Shown: in pieces, positions 20,085 to 29,495 of the stretch
Layout: each line of letters begins with the position of its first letter
Numbering within the stretch: position 1 is the stretch's first letter
Source of the DNA: Lithodes maja
Lineage: Eukaryota; Arthropoda; Malacostraca; Decapoda; Lithodidae
Direction: 5' to 3'
Assembly: GCA_037953745.1 (NCBI GenBank)
Contig: JBAKBP010013007.1
Coordinates: forward strand, 1 to 64,000
Length of the DNA: 64,000 nucleotides
The notes under the pieces: model-generated
Told to the model about the DNA's origin: nothing
What the model saw: the letters and a program-made list of their open reading frames with translations, nothing else
Databases searched by the model: none
Position numbers and translations under genes: made by a program

Positions 20085-20935
20085 AAATGCAGACACCTTG
20101 ACAAATAAAATGACAAGAGTTGATAATGAGAATTAATCAAGCATAGTCCACCCATGACATAATAATGTTAATCGAAGTTAACCCTCCAGCCCCGGCTATG
20201 TATTATATATATATTCCTCGAAACCCGGGTGTTTTGGCCAAAAAACGTCTAGGCTAGGCTACCGTATATGTGTTAATCTGACTGCTTCCCGCATTCCCGT
20301 GCATCCCCAAACGTAGCTGTGTTATTTACCTGTAGAATGGCATTAAGTAGAGCTCTCTAAGTCAACTAGTTGAGTTGTGATGATGATTTCATTGGAGATA
20401 ACTTTATGGCCAAAACAGCCACTTTACACTACTTTTCGATACTTAACAACAACATACAGGCACACACGAACAAGCGACGCTCTCCTTCTTGTGGCCGGAG
20501 ATGCGGGGCGTCGGTCCAGCCGGCTGTTGTTTACATGCGTCGGACCGACGCCTCGCACACGAAGCTCACAGGCGTTCAACCACTGGGCGTTCAAGAGCCC
20601 TTCCGGGCAGCTGTTATATGCTTTTTTATGGGCGTTCAAGAGCCCTTCCGTGGTGAGAGGGTTAAACCGAAACATGCTAGGTATAAAGTAACCGAACCAG
20701 AATTGAAAATCAAAGGATACAATATGTACTCAAATATTTTGAATGAATAAGGTAGAGGTATCATACTATATATTAAAACCTCCTTGAAAGCTAGAGAAAT
20801 ATAAATTAAATATGCTTTCATAGAATCTGTATGGATAGAGATTGGGCTAGATAAGGGTGATACCAACTTCTCATTGGTTGTGTATATCGAAGCCCTAACA
20901 GTGACAACATAAATAATTACAATTTGAGGAAGCTA
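20085..20935 (+). pseudogene. LINE endonuclease fragment, degraded, split by a TTAA element
   Basis: Two blocks either side of 20182-20661 read as CR1/L2-type endonuclease with stops and gaps. Before it: NADTLTNKMTRVDNEN and HDIIMLIEV. After it: KPKHARYKVTEPELKIKGYN, GRGIILYIKTSLKARE and SVWIEIGLDKGDTNFSLVV. The TTAA insertion separates '..EV' from 'KPKHARYK'. It may be the remnant of the 5' half of the L2 element whose RT begins at 21878, but intervening elements prevent proof. Confidence 0.65.
20182..20661 (+). mobile_element. 480-bp TTAA-flanked (piggyBac-type) non-autonomous element, copy 1
   Basis: TTAA at 20178-20181 and 20662-20665. The left end is ccctccagccccggctatg; the right end is ccgtggtgagaggg. 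It carries the module 'tgtagaatggcattaagtagagctctct' near 20333, shared with the piggyBac element at 24218-28422. The right end has two direct repeats of gggcgttcaagagcccttcc. No coding function: the frame at 20370-20750 runs out of the element. Confidence 0.85.
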
Positions 20936-20939
20936 TTAA

Positions 20940-21033
20940 CCCTTCCTACCCGGGCAGCCTTTCTTAAGGACGGAGGCTGTATCCGGGCGATTTGGCTGAA
21001 AACACAACAAAAGTAAAGTAAGGCTAATCTCGC
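20940..21033. mobile_element. Short TTAA-flanked end fragment
   Basis: 94 bp between TTAA at 20936-20939 and TTAA at 21034-21037, beginning cccttcctacccgggcagcc. It looks like the left end of another TTAA-type element, truncated where copy 2 of the 480-bp element is inserted. It contains two related blocks, acccgggcagcc and tccgggcgatt. Confidence 0.45.
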
Positions 21034-21037
21034 TTAA

Positions 21038-21519
21038 CCCTCCAGCCCCGGTTATGTAATATATATATATATTCATCGAAACCCGGGTGTTTTGGCCGAA
21101 AAACTTCTAGGCTAGGCTACCGTATATTCGTTAATCAGACTGCTTCCCGCATTCCCGCGCATCCCCAAGCGTAGCTGTGTTATTTACCTGTAGAATGGCA
21201 TTAAGTAGAGCTCTCTAAGTCAACTGGGTGAGCTGTGATGATGATTTCATTGGAGATAACTTTATGGCCAAACCAGCCACTTTACACCACTTTTCGATAC
21301 TGAACAACAACATACAGGCACACACGAACAAGCGACGCTCTCCTTCTTGTGGCTGGAGATGCGGAGCGTCGGTCCAGCCGGCTGTTGTTTACATGCGTCG
21401 GACCGACGCCTCGCACACCAAGCTCACAGGCTGTGACGTCATGGGTGTATAAGAGGTCTTCCGGGTTGCGTGGGCCAAGGTTTTTATGGGTGTACAAGAG
21501 GTCATCCGTGGTGAGAGGG
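21038..21519 (+). mobile_element. 480-bp TTAA-flanked non-autonomous element, copy 2
   Basis: TTAA at 21034-21037 and 21520-21523. It is closely similar to copy 1 in its left ~390 bp, but its right end carries a variant duplicated block (gggtgtataagaggtcttcc and gggtgtacaagaggtcatcc). No coding function. Confidence 0.85.
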
Positions 21520-21523
21520 TTAA

Positions 21524-21877
21524 TATACTACCTACATTAATTAAACATATGTCAAAATGGGCGCCTTACCTTGCCGCGTAGAATGGCGTTGAGTAGAGCT
21601 TTCTAGCTCAAGTAGTTCCGGAGTTATGGTGATGAAAGTGGAGGTAACTTTTGCCGCGTATTTACCTCGCCGCGTCCGAACGCTCAACCGCGGCCCAGGC
21701 TACGACGAACGTTTTGACTCGTCGCTCTACCTTGAATTATGGCGGGAAGCGATTTGTTAGTGTTTTATTGTTTATTATGCCATATATTATTGTTATTATG
21801 TTATTTTCACTCAATAAATTTATTTTTCTGAAGTAATTTGTGTCTCTGTCACTTATACCTTTGCTTATACTTATGCT
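21524..21877. other. Fragment related to piggyBac-type elements
   Basis: Contains 'gcgtagaatggcgttgagtagagctttcta', the same module as in the 480-bp elements and, inverted, in the piggyBac right arm near 28255-28275. It also contains a 'gcggcccaggctacgacga' block that resembles piggyBac right-arm DNA near 28145. The boundary to L2 sequence is near 21877. Its own TTAA ends are not clear. Confidence 0.5.
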
Positions 21878-23531
21878 TTGATTACTTTCAGCTTTGATTT
21901 CCCTAAGCCACTCACACATGAAAAAGTAATCAGATTTAGAAATTATAAAAATGCAGACCTAAATTTGGCTAGCAGTGAAGTAAAACAGTACTTGGGAAGT
22001 ATTGATACTTCCAACCTTACTTCAGATGAGCTGGTGGAGGTACATGGAAATGCACTTAAATTAGTGTTCGATCATCACTGTCCAGAAGTAGAGAAGAAAA
22101 TCATAGTACGAGATGATTCGCCCTGGTATAGCACTCGAGTTAAATTTCTTAGAAGAGCGCGTAGAAGAGCTGAACGTGAATGGCGGAAAAATAAAACAGA
22201 CTCTACATGGTTGCAATATCTGTCAGCCAGAAGAGCTGTGGTCCACAAAATCAAAGATGAAAAGAAAGTGTATTATCAGGGAAAAGTTGACTCGTGTGGT
22301 AACGACCAGAGGAGGTTGGCTTCAATTGTAAACAGTTTACTTGGAAAAACAAGAGTCAGCTTAAGACCTTCTGTACCCGATGCCGAGTTGGCTGCCAACT
22401 TTGTGGCATTTTTTGCTGGCAAGATAACTCGCATAAGACAGGAACTGGATGATGCTTCTGTTGGTGAAGAACTTTCAGTTGTACTCCAACCCCGACACAT
22501 TCCTAATAATGTCCTCTCATCCTTTCACTCAGTAGAGGTGGACATGATCTCGTCCTACATAAGAAACCTCAATAAAACATTTTGCCCGTTGGATCCCATA
22601 AATGTTTCCAAGCTACCAAGAGTCTATGATTACACAGTTGAGTTTATTTCCAAAATAATTAATAAGTGCTTCTCTGAAGGTAGCTTCCCACATTCTGAAA
22701 AGCATGCACTACTCCGACCTACTCTAAAGAAACCTGGACTTGATGTTGAGAACATGTTGAACTATCGTCCTGTCTCCAACCTGTCCTTCATATCAAAGAT
22801 ATTAGAGCGTGCAATACTTGACCAATTACAACCACTACTTCAGCAGAATGAAACTATCCCAATTTTTCAGTCTGCTTACCGACAGCATCATTCAACTGAA
22901 ACAGCATTGATTAGAGTACATAATGATCTAGTTGAGAACATTTGCAATGGTGTGGCCTCACTATTGGTCTTGCTTGATCTCTCTGCGGCTTTTGACACAG
23001 TGGATCACGAGTTGTTATTGAGTGATCTTTATGATTGTGGTGTGCGTGACTCCGCTCTCTTGCTTCTTGGGTCGTACTTGTCAGGTAGATCCCAGAGTGT
23101 GATGGTAAATCAAGTGGTCTCGGACTCGACACCCCTGCAGTATGGTGTTCCGCAGGGATCAGTTTTAGGTCCTATCCTATTTATAATTTATATTAGCAGT
23201 TTGTCTCTTCTGCTTCGTGCACATAATGTCACCTTTCACTTTTATGCAGATGACACCCAGATTTATGTGAGAATCACAAATATAGTTGATATACGGAGTA
23301 AGATGGAATTGTTGATGTCTGATATCAAGAAGTGGATGAGAGCGAGAAAACTTAAACTAAATGATGGTAAAACTGATATTCTCATCATCCGAGGAAATAG
23401 AAGAGCTGATGATATAGTAGGTGCCCTCTCCATCAATGTGGGTGGATCTCAGCTGCGACCGGCCAACTCTGTTCGAAATCTGGGTGTATATGTGAACTCC
23501 CGATTAGATTTCAAAGAGCATGTAAACCAGA
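21878..23531 (+). pseudogene. L2-type reverse transcriptase, N-terminal part
   Basis: The first residues (LITFSFDFPKPL) are the end of the endonuclease; the ATG at 21878 is not native. A basic linker follows, then RT motifs NYRPVSNLSFISK (295-307), SAAFDTVDHELL (369-380), GVPQGSVLGP (423-432) and FYADDTQIY (455-463). The frame is intact until the Tigger-like insertion at 23532, where two foreign codons and a stop follow. Catalytic motifs are complete, so the copy was probably functional in its RT before the insertion. Confidence 0.9.
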
Positions 23532-24221
23532 AGTAAAAGTCCGTTAATCCGACGACCTATGATTCGAATCTCCCAATAGTCCAAATTTTTCAATTTGAGG
23601 CCAAATCCGAATTCACCCGATGGTCCGAATTTCAAGAAGTTGGTCCGAATTTCAAGAAGTCCCAAAGTCCCCTTTTTGAGGCATTAGGCCACTCAAATGA
23701 CACATAATGGAGCACACACATATCATATGTTCATGAATTCACTTTAAAAGTTTACCATTGTCATTGTAGCCTATTACCTACTTCAAAACATTCAGATTAA
23801 TGGTCAAAGGAAGCTACTGATATAAACGTAAACACCTTCTTCTTCTTCTTCTTCCACATCGTCTGCTAGAGAGTTTGTTTTGCTCTTGAACGCATCCTTG
23901 GGACGCTCCGATGCGCTACTGGCTTGCACCGCATTTTCTGCAAGCGCATTCAGTCTTGAGCTTGAAAACGCACCTTTGGATGTATTAGCCTTGAGCTTGA
24001 AAACGCACCTTTGGACGTTCCGATACGCTACTATTTATAGTTCAGTGATCGGAGCGTCCCAAGGGTGCTTTCAAGACAACAAGACAAGGGTGCTTTCAAT
24101 ACAATATAATATAACAGAGCACATCACAAAAGGAAAATCACAAAAGGAAAATTACAAGAACTTCTCAGGGAAGTGCCGTTGTTAAGGCATTACTTCCCGA
24201 ACCACATCTGATCTTAACCCT

Positions 24222-24295
24222 TCGACCCCGGGTGGTACACGTGTGTACCATTTTTTTTTGGCCCGAGGAACCCGGGTGGTACAACACTGTACCAT
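24222..24295. repeat. Subterminal repeats of piggyBac left end
   Basis: Two direct copies of a gggtggtaca...tgtaccatt block about 45 bp apart. Each is internally palindromic (ggtacacgtgtgtacc). Probable transposase contact sites, by analogy with other TTAA elements. Confidence 0.5.
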
Positions 24296-24317
24296 TGCTT
24301 GCGTGAGTGCTTTTCGA

Positions 24318-27300
24318 ATGGCGCGCGTACAAATTTTGCTCCGTGGTCACCAGGCGGCGCTACCAGACAGCATGTACGCCAGTCTCTACCCTGCCGCCAA
24401 CATGGATACTAGCCCAAAAAGTGATTCCCTTGTGTCCGATTCCACACTCCCTTCGACGCCTGCCCATGTTCGTCGCGCCCTAACGCAAATGCACGCACAA
24501 GATGCGTTGACTCCCGGAGGTATTGAAATAGCTTTGAGGAGTTATGAACGTGGTGAAGGCCAAAAAATTGGTGATGACTTGGGCAGTGATAGCTCCGAGT
24601 CTTACGAGTCTCACTATAGTGAGGATTTTGACGATATAGAAGAAATCCGTGAAAGAGACGCGCTTTTTATTGGATTTGAGCATGACGATGAAAGTGATGA
24701 TAGTACTGAACGTGACATAGTTGTGCAAGGTGATGAGAGTCTAGTGAGAGTGAGCGAATGGGACAGCACTAGGTCGACTGCCAAGTTTAGGTTGAGTGAC
24801 ACGACACCTAGCCCTTCGCCAGCTAAATCCCCATTCAAGATACGTTTCTATAAGAAACAAGTGCTCAAAAAGGCGGCCGCGGCAGCCAGGAAAGAGGCCC
24901 TAAAAGTTGGTGAGGGAGCAGTGCGTGAGGGTGCCAGTGAGGCTGCGCGTGAGGCCGAGGTTGACCCGCCATTGTCTTCCTTATCTACCCACGCCACCCA
25001 AGTTGCCCCAGGCTCCCGCCATTCTTCCCCACCACCACCAGCACTGCCTAGGGTTGAGGAACCCCCACTTTCGTCCTATTTACCCCCTATTTCCCCCGAG
25101 AGGAGACATACTACTAAAGAAAAGGGAAAAGGGAGAAAATATGTCAAAAAAGGAGCTACAAGTAGGCGCTCTTTGTTCGAGGCTCCCGCGGCTTCCACCC
25201 CTGCGGCTTCCACCCCTGCCGCTCCCAGCCATACGCCCCCGCAAGTTTCCCCAGGGTCTACCCCACCTCTCCAGCCTACAACAGAGGTTCCTGATGATGT
25301 GTTTGACCTCGCATCCATACCTGCACCTACAGACACTGAACCAGTGCTGTCTAAGACTCGTCGTAGGCCAAGGAGCCCCGAACCTCTGTATGAAGATGAC
25401 AGAGCCTCATCTCCCACTCCTTCCCCACCTCGCCGACCTACACGCCGCCCACGCATCATTCGTTCCCCGCAAGAATATGAGGGGGGCTCTGAAGATGAAG
25501 GGCACCTCACAGACGACTCTGGCCATGATTACCTGGGTCCACCGTCAGGGCAAGATGACGGCTCTGACGACAACGACGATGACGAATTTATGGACATCGA
25601 CGACCCTCAACCCAGACGCTTTGCCCAGGGCCGTCGTGCTCCTGGCCGCCCTGGCCGCCTGGCTGGCCGCCGGGCTGGGCCTGGGCGCCGTCGCGCTCCT
25701 GGCCGCCCTAGGGTTCGCGCCGCCAAAGTTCGTGGGCGTGCTGCCCCCGCTGTAGCTCCTCGTCAGCGTCGCCAGAAGGACGGATTTTATGTTTTCAACT
25801 GGCAGGATGTGGCTGCTGATCAAGTCATTGACCCTGATGTAACCCCTTTTGATGAGGTACAGGATGCTCCAGGAGTTACCCCAAGTTTTCCTGCAGGCCC
25901 CAATGCTCGACCACATGAGCTTTTTGAGGCTTTTTTTGATAAGGAGGTTACTGACTTTGTCATAAAAGAGACAAATAAGCATTACCAAATCCAGGTTAAC
26001 TTTTTTGGCAAGGTGATCAAGGGCCACATGAAGCGGTGGACCCCAGTGACTCATCCCGAGTTCATGGTGTTCCTGGCAATCACCATGCTAATGCCTCATG
26101 TGAAGAAGCACAGGTTGGCTGACTATTGGATCACCAAAGATCTAATATCCACCCCTGCCTTCGGGAAATACATCTCTCGGGACCGGTACCTCGACATCCT
26201 CGGAGCGCTCCATCTTGTCACCAACACCGACATGCATCTCCCTGACAAACTGTGGAAAATTAGGACGTTGTACGAGATGATGAGAGAACGTTTCACGTCC
26301 TACTTCATGCCCTTCTGCAACGTCTGTATTGACGAGTCTCTTGTGCTGTTCCGGGGAAAGCTGAGCTTCAGGCAGTACATCCCCTCAAAGAGACATCGCT
26401 TTGGTATAAAGTTCTTTGTGCTGTGCGATTGCAAAACTGGCTATGTCCTGGACTTCCTGGTCTACAGCGGGAAGGAAGGGGACGTGGCAATAGACCCCCT
26501 CATTGGCTTTGGCGGAGCAGTGGTTCAAGCCATGATGAACCGGTACTTCGAAAAGAATCACGTCCTCTACACGGACAACTACTACACGTCCCCCACTCTC
26601 TCAAAGTACCTCCATGAGCGCCAGACGGGGACTGTAGGCACAGTTAGAGCAAAAAGGAAGGGCATGCCAAGTTTCCCTCCTAAAACAAAGAAAGGCGATG
26701 TCTTCAAGAAGAAGTCGGGACCCATTCTGGCTATCCACTGGCACGACCAGCGGAAGGTCAACATCCTGAGCACCGTCCACAAGGGGGAAATGGTTGAGAC
26801 TGGCAAGGTGGATCGCCGCACCAAAGTCAGGGTGACCAAGCCCGATGCTGTCCTGGACTACAACATAAATATGAGGCTGGTGGACAAGTCCGACATGCAG
26901 ATAGGCTTCATCGACTGTCTGCGTACCTCGTGCAGATGGTACAAAAAGTTCTTTCTGCACATGGTGGACATGTCAATGCTGAATGCCTATAATATCTACA
27001 GGCTTCGGAATCCGCGCACACCCAGGAAGTTCAGTAGCCTGCGGAGGTTCCAAAAACAGGTGTTGGTGGAGCTCCTGGACAGGTATGCTATGCCACAGAG
27101 GGCAGTGGCACAACCTGGGCGCCCCGTTCAGGACCGCATGCAGGCTGCACAGTTTGTAAGTGTGCACAAGCTCGGTTACCTGCCTCTGGAACGAGATGGA
27201 GTCACCATTAGCAGAAGGCGGTGCCATGTCTGCTGGAACAGCCAGGTGAGGCCGAGGAAGCAGAAAAAGACCACCATGCAGTGTTGGAGTGCCGACTGTC

Positions 27301-27356
27301 ACTATGTGCTATACCGTGCTTTGCTGAATACCACAGCAAGCAGGAGTACTAACTAA
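24318..27356 (+). CDS. piggyBac-type transposase with long N-terminal extension
   Basis: The frame is open from 24243 (a GTG); the first ATG is at 24318, with others at 24372 and 24402, so the protein is about 985-1,012 residues, much longer than the ~600 of classic piggyBac. Numbering from 24243, residues ~60-540 are low-complexity: acidic Ser/Glu/Asp stretches, Pro-rich segments and a Gly/Arg/Pro-rich basic block. The DDE transposase follows, with the three expected aspartates at VCIDESLVLFRG (D697), VLYTDNYYTS (D778) and NMRLVDKSDMQ (D881). The C-terminus has a Cys/His zinc motif (CHVCWNSQ...CWSADCHY) like the piggyBac cysteine-rich domain that binds the termini. No frameshift or stop. It would excise and insert DNA at TTAA. 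Confidence 0.93.
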   Translation: MARVQILLRGHQAALPDSMYASLYPAANMDTSPKSDSLVSDSTLPSTPAHVRRALTQMHAQDALTPGGIEIALRSYERGEGQKIGDDLGSDSSESYESHYSEDFDDIEEIRERDALFIGFEHDDESDDSTERDIVVQGDESLVRVSEWDSTRSTAKFRLSDTTPSPSPAKSPFKIRFYKKQVLKKAAAAARKEALKVGEGAVREGASEAAREAEVDPPLSSLSTHATQVAPGSRHSSPPPPALPRVEEPPLSSYLPPISPERRHTTKEKGKGRKYVKKGATSRRSLFEAPAASTPAASTPAAPSHTPPQVSPGSTPPLQPTTEVPDDVFDLASIPAPTDTEPVLSKTRRRPRSPEPLYEDDRASSPTPSPPRRPTRRPRIIRSPQEYEGGSEDEGHLTDDSGHDYLGPPSGQDDGSDDNDDDEFMDIDDPQPRRFAQGRRAPGRPGRLAGRRAGPGRRRAPGRPRVRAAKVRGRAAPAVAPRQRRQKDGFYVFNWQDVAADQVIDPDVTPFDEVQDAPGVTPSFPAGPNARPHELFEAFFDKEVTDFVIKETNKHYQIQVNFFGKVIKGHMKRWTPVTHPEFMVFLAITMLMPHVKKHRLADYWITKDLISTPAFGKYISRDRYLDILGALHLVTNTDMHLPDKLWKIRTLYEMMRERFTSYFMPFCNVCIDESLVLFRGKLSFRQYIPSKRHRFGIKFFVLCDCKTGYVLDFLVYSGKEGDVAIDPLIGFGGAVVQAMMNRYFEKNHVLYTDNYYTSPTLSKYLHERQTGTVGTVRAKRKGMPSFPPKTKKGDVFKKKSGPILAIHWHDQRKVNILSTVHKGEMVETGKVDRRTKVRVTKPDAVLDYNINMRLVDKSDMQIGFIDCLRTSCRWYKKFFLHMVDMSMLNAYNIYRLRNPRTPRKFSSLRRFQKQVLVELLDRYAMPQRAVAQPGRPVQDRMQAAQFVSVHKLGYLPLERDGVTISRRRCHVCWNSQVRPRKQKKTTMQCWSADCHYVLYRALLNTTASRSTN

Positions 27357-27529
27357 TAATCATAGTGAAAGTACCAAAGACTGACAATATGTATGTATAT
27401 AGGCAACAAGTGGAAATAAAACAATGTACAGGTGTATTGTGATAAAAAAGTCATGTATTATGAAAACATATATAAATAAGTGAAAAAAGACACAATAAAT
27501 TGTATATAAAACGTTTACAAAGCATATAA

Positions 27530-28040
27530 CTAAGTGAAAGTGACACATGACATAATATTAGATGGCCAAAGTATAATAAACACCTGTGATAACGAATAAT
27601 CAGTGCCTAATATAACAATAACCTACCTCAATTACTAATAAAATGTACCGTATCAAGTGAAAATGAGCATTATCAGTGAAAGTGACACTCTCTCAAGCAT
27701 ATTTACCAAAGTGAAAGTGACACACAAACTAATATTAGATGGCCAAAGTATAATAAACACCTGTGATAACGAATAATCAGTGCCTAATATAACAATAACC
27801 TACCTCAATTACTAATAAAATGTACCGTATCAAGTGAAAATGAGCATTATCAGTGACAGTGACACTCTCTAAAGCATATTTGTCAAAGTGAAAGTGACAC
27901 AAGACCTAAGATTTGATGGCCAAAGTATAATAAACACCTGTGATAACGAATAATCAGTGCCTAATATAACAATAACCTACCTCAATTACTCATAAAAACT
28001 ACGGTATCGAGTGAAAATGTGAAATATTAGTGAAAATGAT
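27530..28040. repeat. Tandem repeat, 177 bp x ~2.8
   Basis: Downstream of the transposase gene, the marker gatggccaaagtataataaa recurs at 27561, 27738 and 27915. Units share gtgaaagtgacac and aacaataacctacctcaatt blocks. No coding content. Confidence 0.9.
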
Positions 28041-28731
28041 AGCCTAATACACATATTTTATATAATTGGACTCCAAATAACTATAATAACATCACTATCA
28101 ATACATAAAATCGCCTCCGGGAGGTAAAAAGTTTGGCGCGACGAGCCGCGGCCTGGGCCAAGGCGACGCATCCGAACGCGGGATGATTTTCACGCATAAA
28201 AATCACTCCACTTCCCGCGCTCACCATTATGCAATCACTTGGGCTAGAGACCTCTACTCAACGGCATTCTACACATGAAGGTTTGTGCTACATTTTTCTG
28301 TTTTTTTTATAACTTTGTGTAATGTATTTCAGGAGTAACATGTGAGTCAACTTGTACCAAAATTCCTGAAAACCCCCGGACACAGAGTACAGTTACGATA
28401 TTCCCTAGCCGGGGTCGGAGGGTTAAAGAGCAAGACAAACTCGCTAGTAGACGGAAGAAGAAGAAGACGTTTATATCAGCAGATTCCTTTGACCATTAAT
28501 CTGAATGTTTTGAAGGTAGGTAATAGGCTACAATGACAATGGTAAACTTTTGAAGTGATTTCATTAACATATGATATGTGTGTGTGCACCATTGTGTCAT
28601 TTGGGTGGCCTAATGTCTCGATGTTTTCGTCATACACAGGTTCATAGGGGTAAAGTCCGATAATCCGAAAAATCCACTAATCCGAACGAGGGCCGGTCCG
28701 CTGCCCTTCGGATTAACGGAAGTTTACTGTA

Positions 28732-29334
28732 GTTAAAAGTTGTTACTTGCACATCAGAAATCTCTATTTGGTGAAGCCGTTTATAACCAGACGTTGCCTC
28801 CTGACGTTGGTTCACTCATTGGTCTTCTCTCGTGTTGATTATTGCAATGCCCTGTTGGTGGGTCTTCCAAATTATATTTTGAAGAAAGTTCAGTCTGTTC
28901 TTAACAGGGCCGCAAGACTAATTTTTGGTGTTCCACCTAGAACTCCTACTACATCTCTTCACATAGAACTGCACTGGCTGCCAGTAAGAGCAAGAATAGA
29001 ATTTAAGTTGTGTTTGGTGACTTTTAAGGTTCTCAAATTTGGTGAGCCTAGGTACCTTGCGGAGCTGCTCAGGCGCCCACCGGCACACCATGGTGTAGTT
29101 GTGCGTCATGACAATGACCCTTTTCGTCTTGATGAACCAAGGGCTTTCCAGCAGTCTTCTTTCTTTGAGAGGTCATTCTCCTACATGGCTCCGAGGTTGT
29201 ATAACAGGTTGCCGCTGTCCATGAGACAACTGAGTTCTGTTGAATGCTTCAAGAGACAACTTAAGACTTTTCTCTTTGAGAGAAGCTATGATCTTGAGAG
29301 AGGTGTCATGACAGATGGCTATAGAGTTTAGGCT
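28732..29334 (+). pseudogene. L2-type reverse transcriptase, C-terminal part
   Basis: Resumes the frame left at 23531. It contains the thumb and C-terminal region with VLNRAARLIFGVPPRTPTTSL-like sequence and LHWLPVRARIEFK, hallmarks of L2/CR1 LINE C-termini, ending FERSYDLERGVMTDGYRV and a stop. The ATG at 28747 is only an internal Met. It differs from the copy at 36235-36834 by very few bases (for example PTT versus PPT, MAP versus MSP). Confidence 0.9.
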
Positions 29335-29495
29335 ATTTTGCCACTGCTAGTGATTGTTAAATGTGTGTTGTATATAAGCCTTCTTTTGATGCATTGATTT
29401 TTGTTCTTTTTTCCTTCTCTTTTCGAGCGCTAGTGAATTCTTCGGAAAAATTGGCGCTTATGAGAAATAAGTAACATGCTTATTATTATTATTAC

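Larger units (their letters stand above)
24218..28422 (+). mobile_element. Complete piggyBac-type DNA transposon
   Basis: 4,205 bp flanked by TTAA (24214-24217 and 28423-28426). The left end cccttcgaccccggg and the right end on the minus strand (ccctccgaccccggc) form a ~14-bp inverted repeat with one mismatch. It encodes an uninterrupted transposase. The left subterminal region holds two copies of a gggtggtaca...tgtaccatt block; the 3' region holds 177-bp tandem repeats. It inserted near the centre of the Tigger-like foldback element. It looks complete and possibly active. Confidence 0.92.
23532..28729. mobile_element. TA-flanked foldback element (Tigger-like ends) hosting a piggyBac
   Basis: The right end reads gattaacggaagtttactg followed by TA (28730-28731) and L2 sequence. 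The left end agtaaaagtccgttaatccg is its inverse, with the first C and the left TA apparently lost. Its own DNA (about 990 bp once the piggyBac is subtracted) is a long palindrome: 23700-23875 (gccactcaaatgacac ... ttcttcttcttcttccacatcg) is repeated inverted at 28435-28625. No transposase. The short tandem pair tggtccgaatttcaagaagt near 23620-23660 lies in the left arm. Confidence 0.8.
21878..29495 (+). mobile_element. L2-type LINE, split by nested DNA transposons
   Basis: The L2 sequence lies at 21878-23531 and resumes at 28732-29495. Removing 23532-28731 joins RT ...FKEHVNQ to IVKSCYLHIRN, exactly as in the unbroken second copy at 35611-36834. The 3' UTR (29332-29480) contains a small hairpin (agcgc...gcgct) and ends in a (tta)n tail at 29481-29494. 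The 5' part upstream of the endonuclease C-terminus (LITFSFDFP) is missing or displaced. Confidence 0.9.

Noticed and set aside
20089..20160. Continuation of BEL RT after the long-TIR transposon
   Set aside because: The text reads as LINE endonuclease (LTNKMT..., HDIIMLIEV then KPKHARYK), not BEL.
24907..25755. 282-residue plus-strand frame overlapping the piggyBac gene
   Set aside because: A shifted frame over the low-complexity N-terminal region; the transposase frame continues on both sides.
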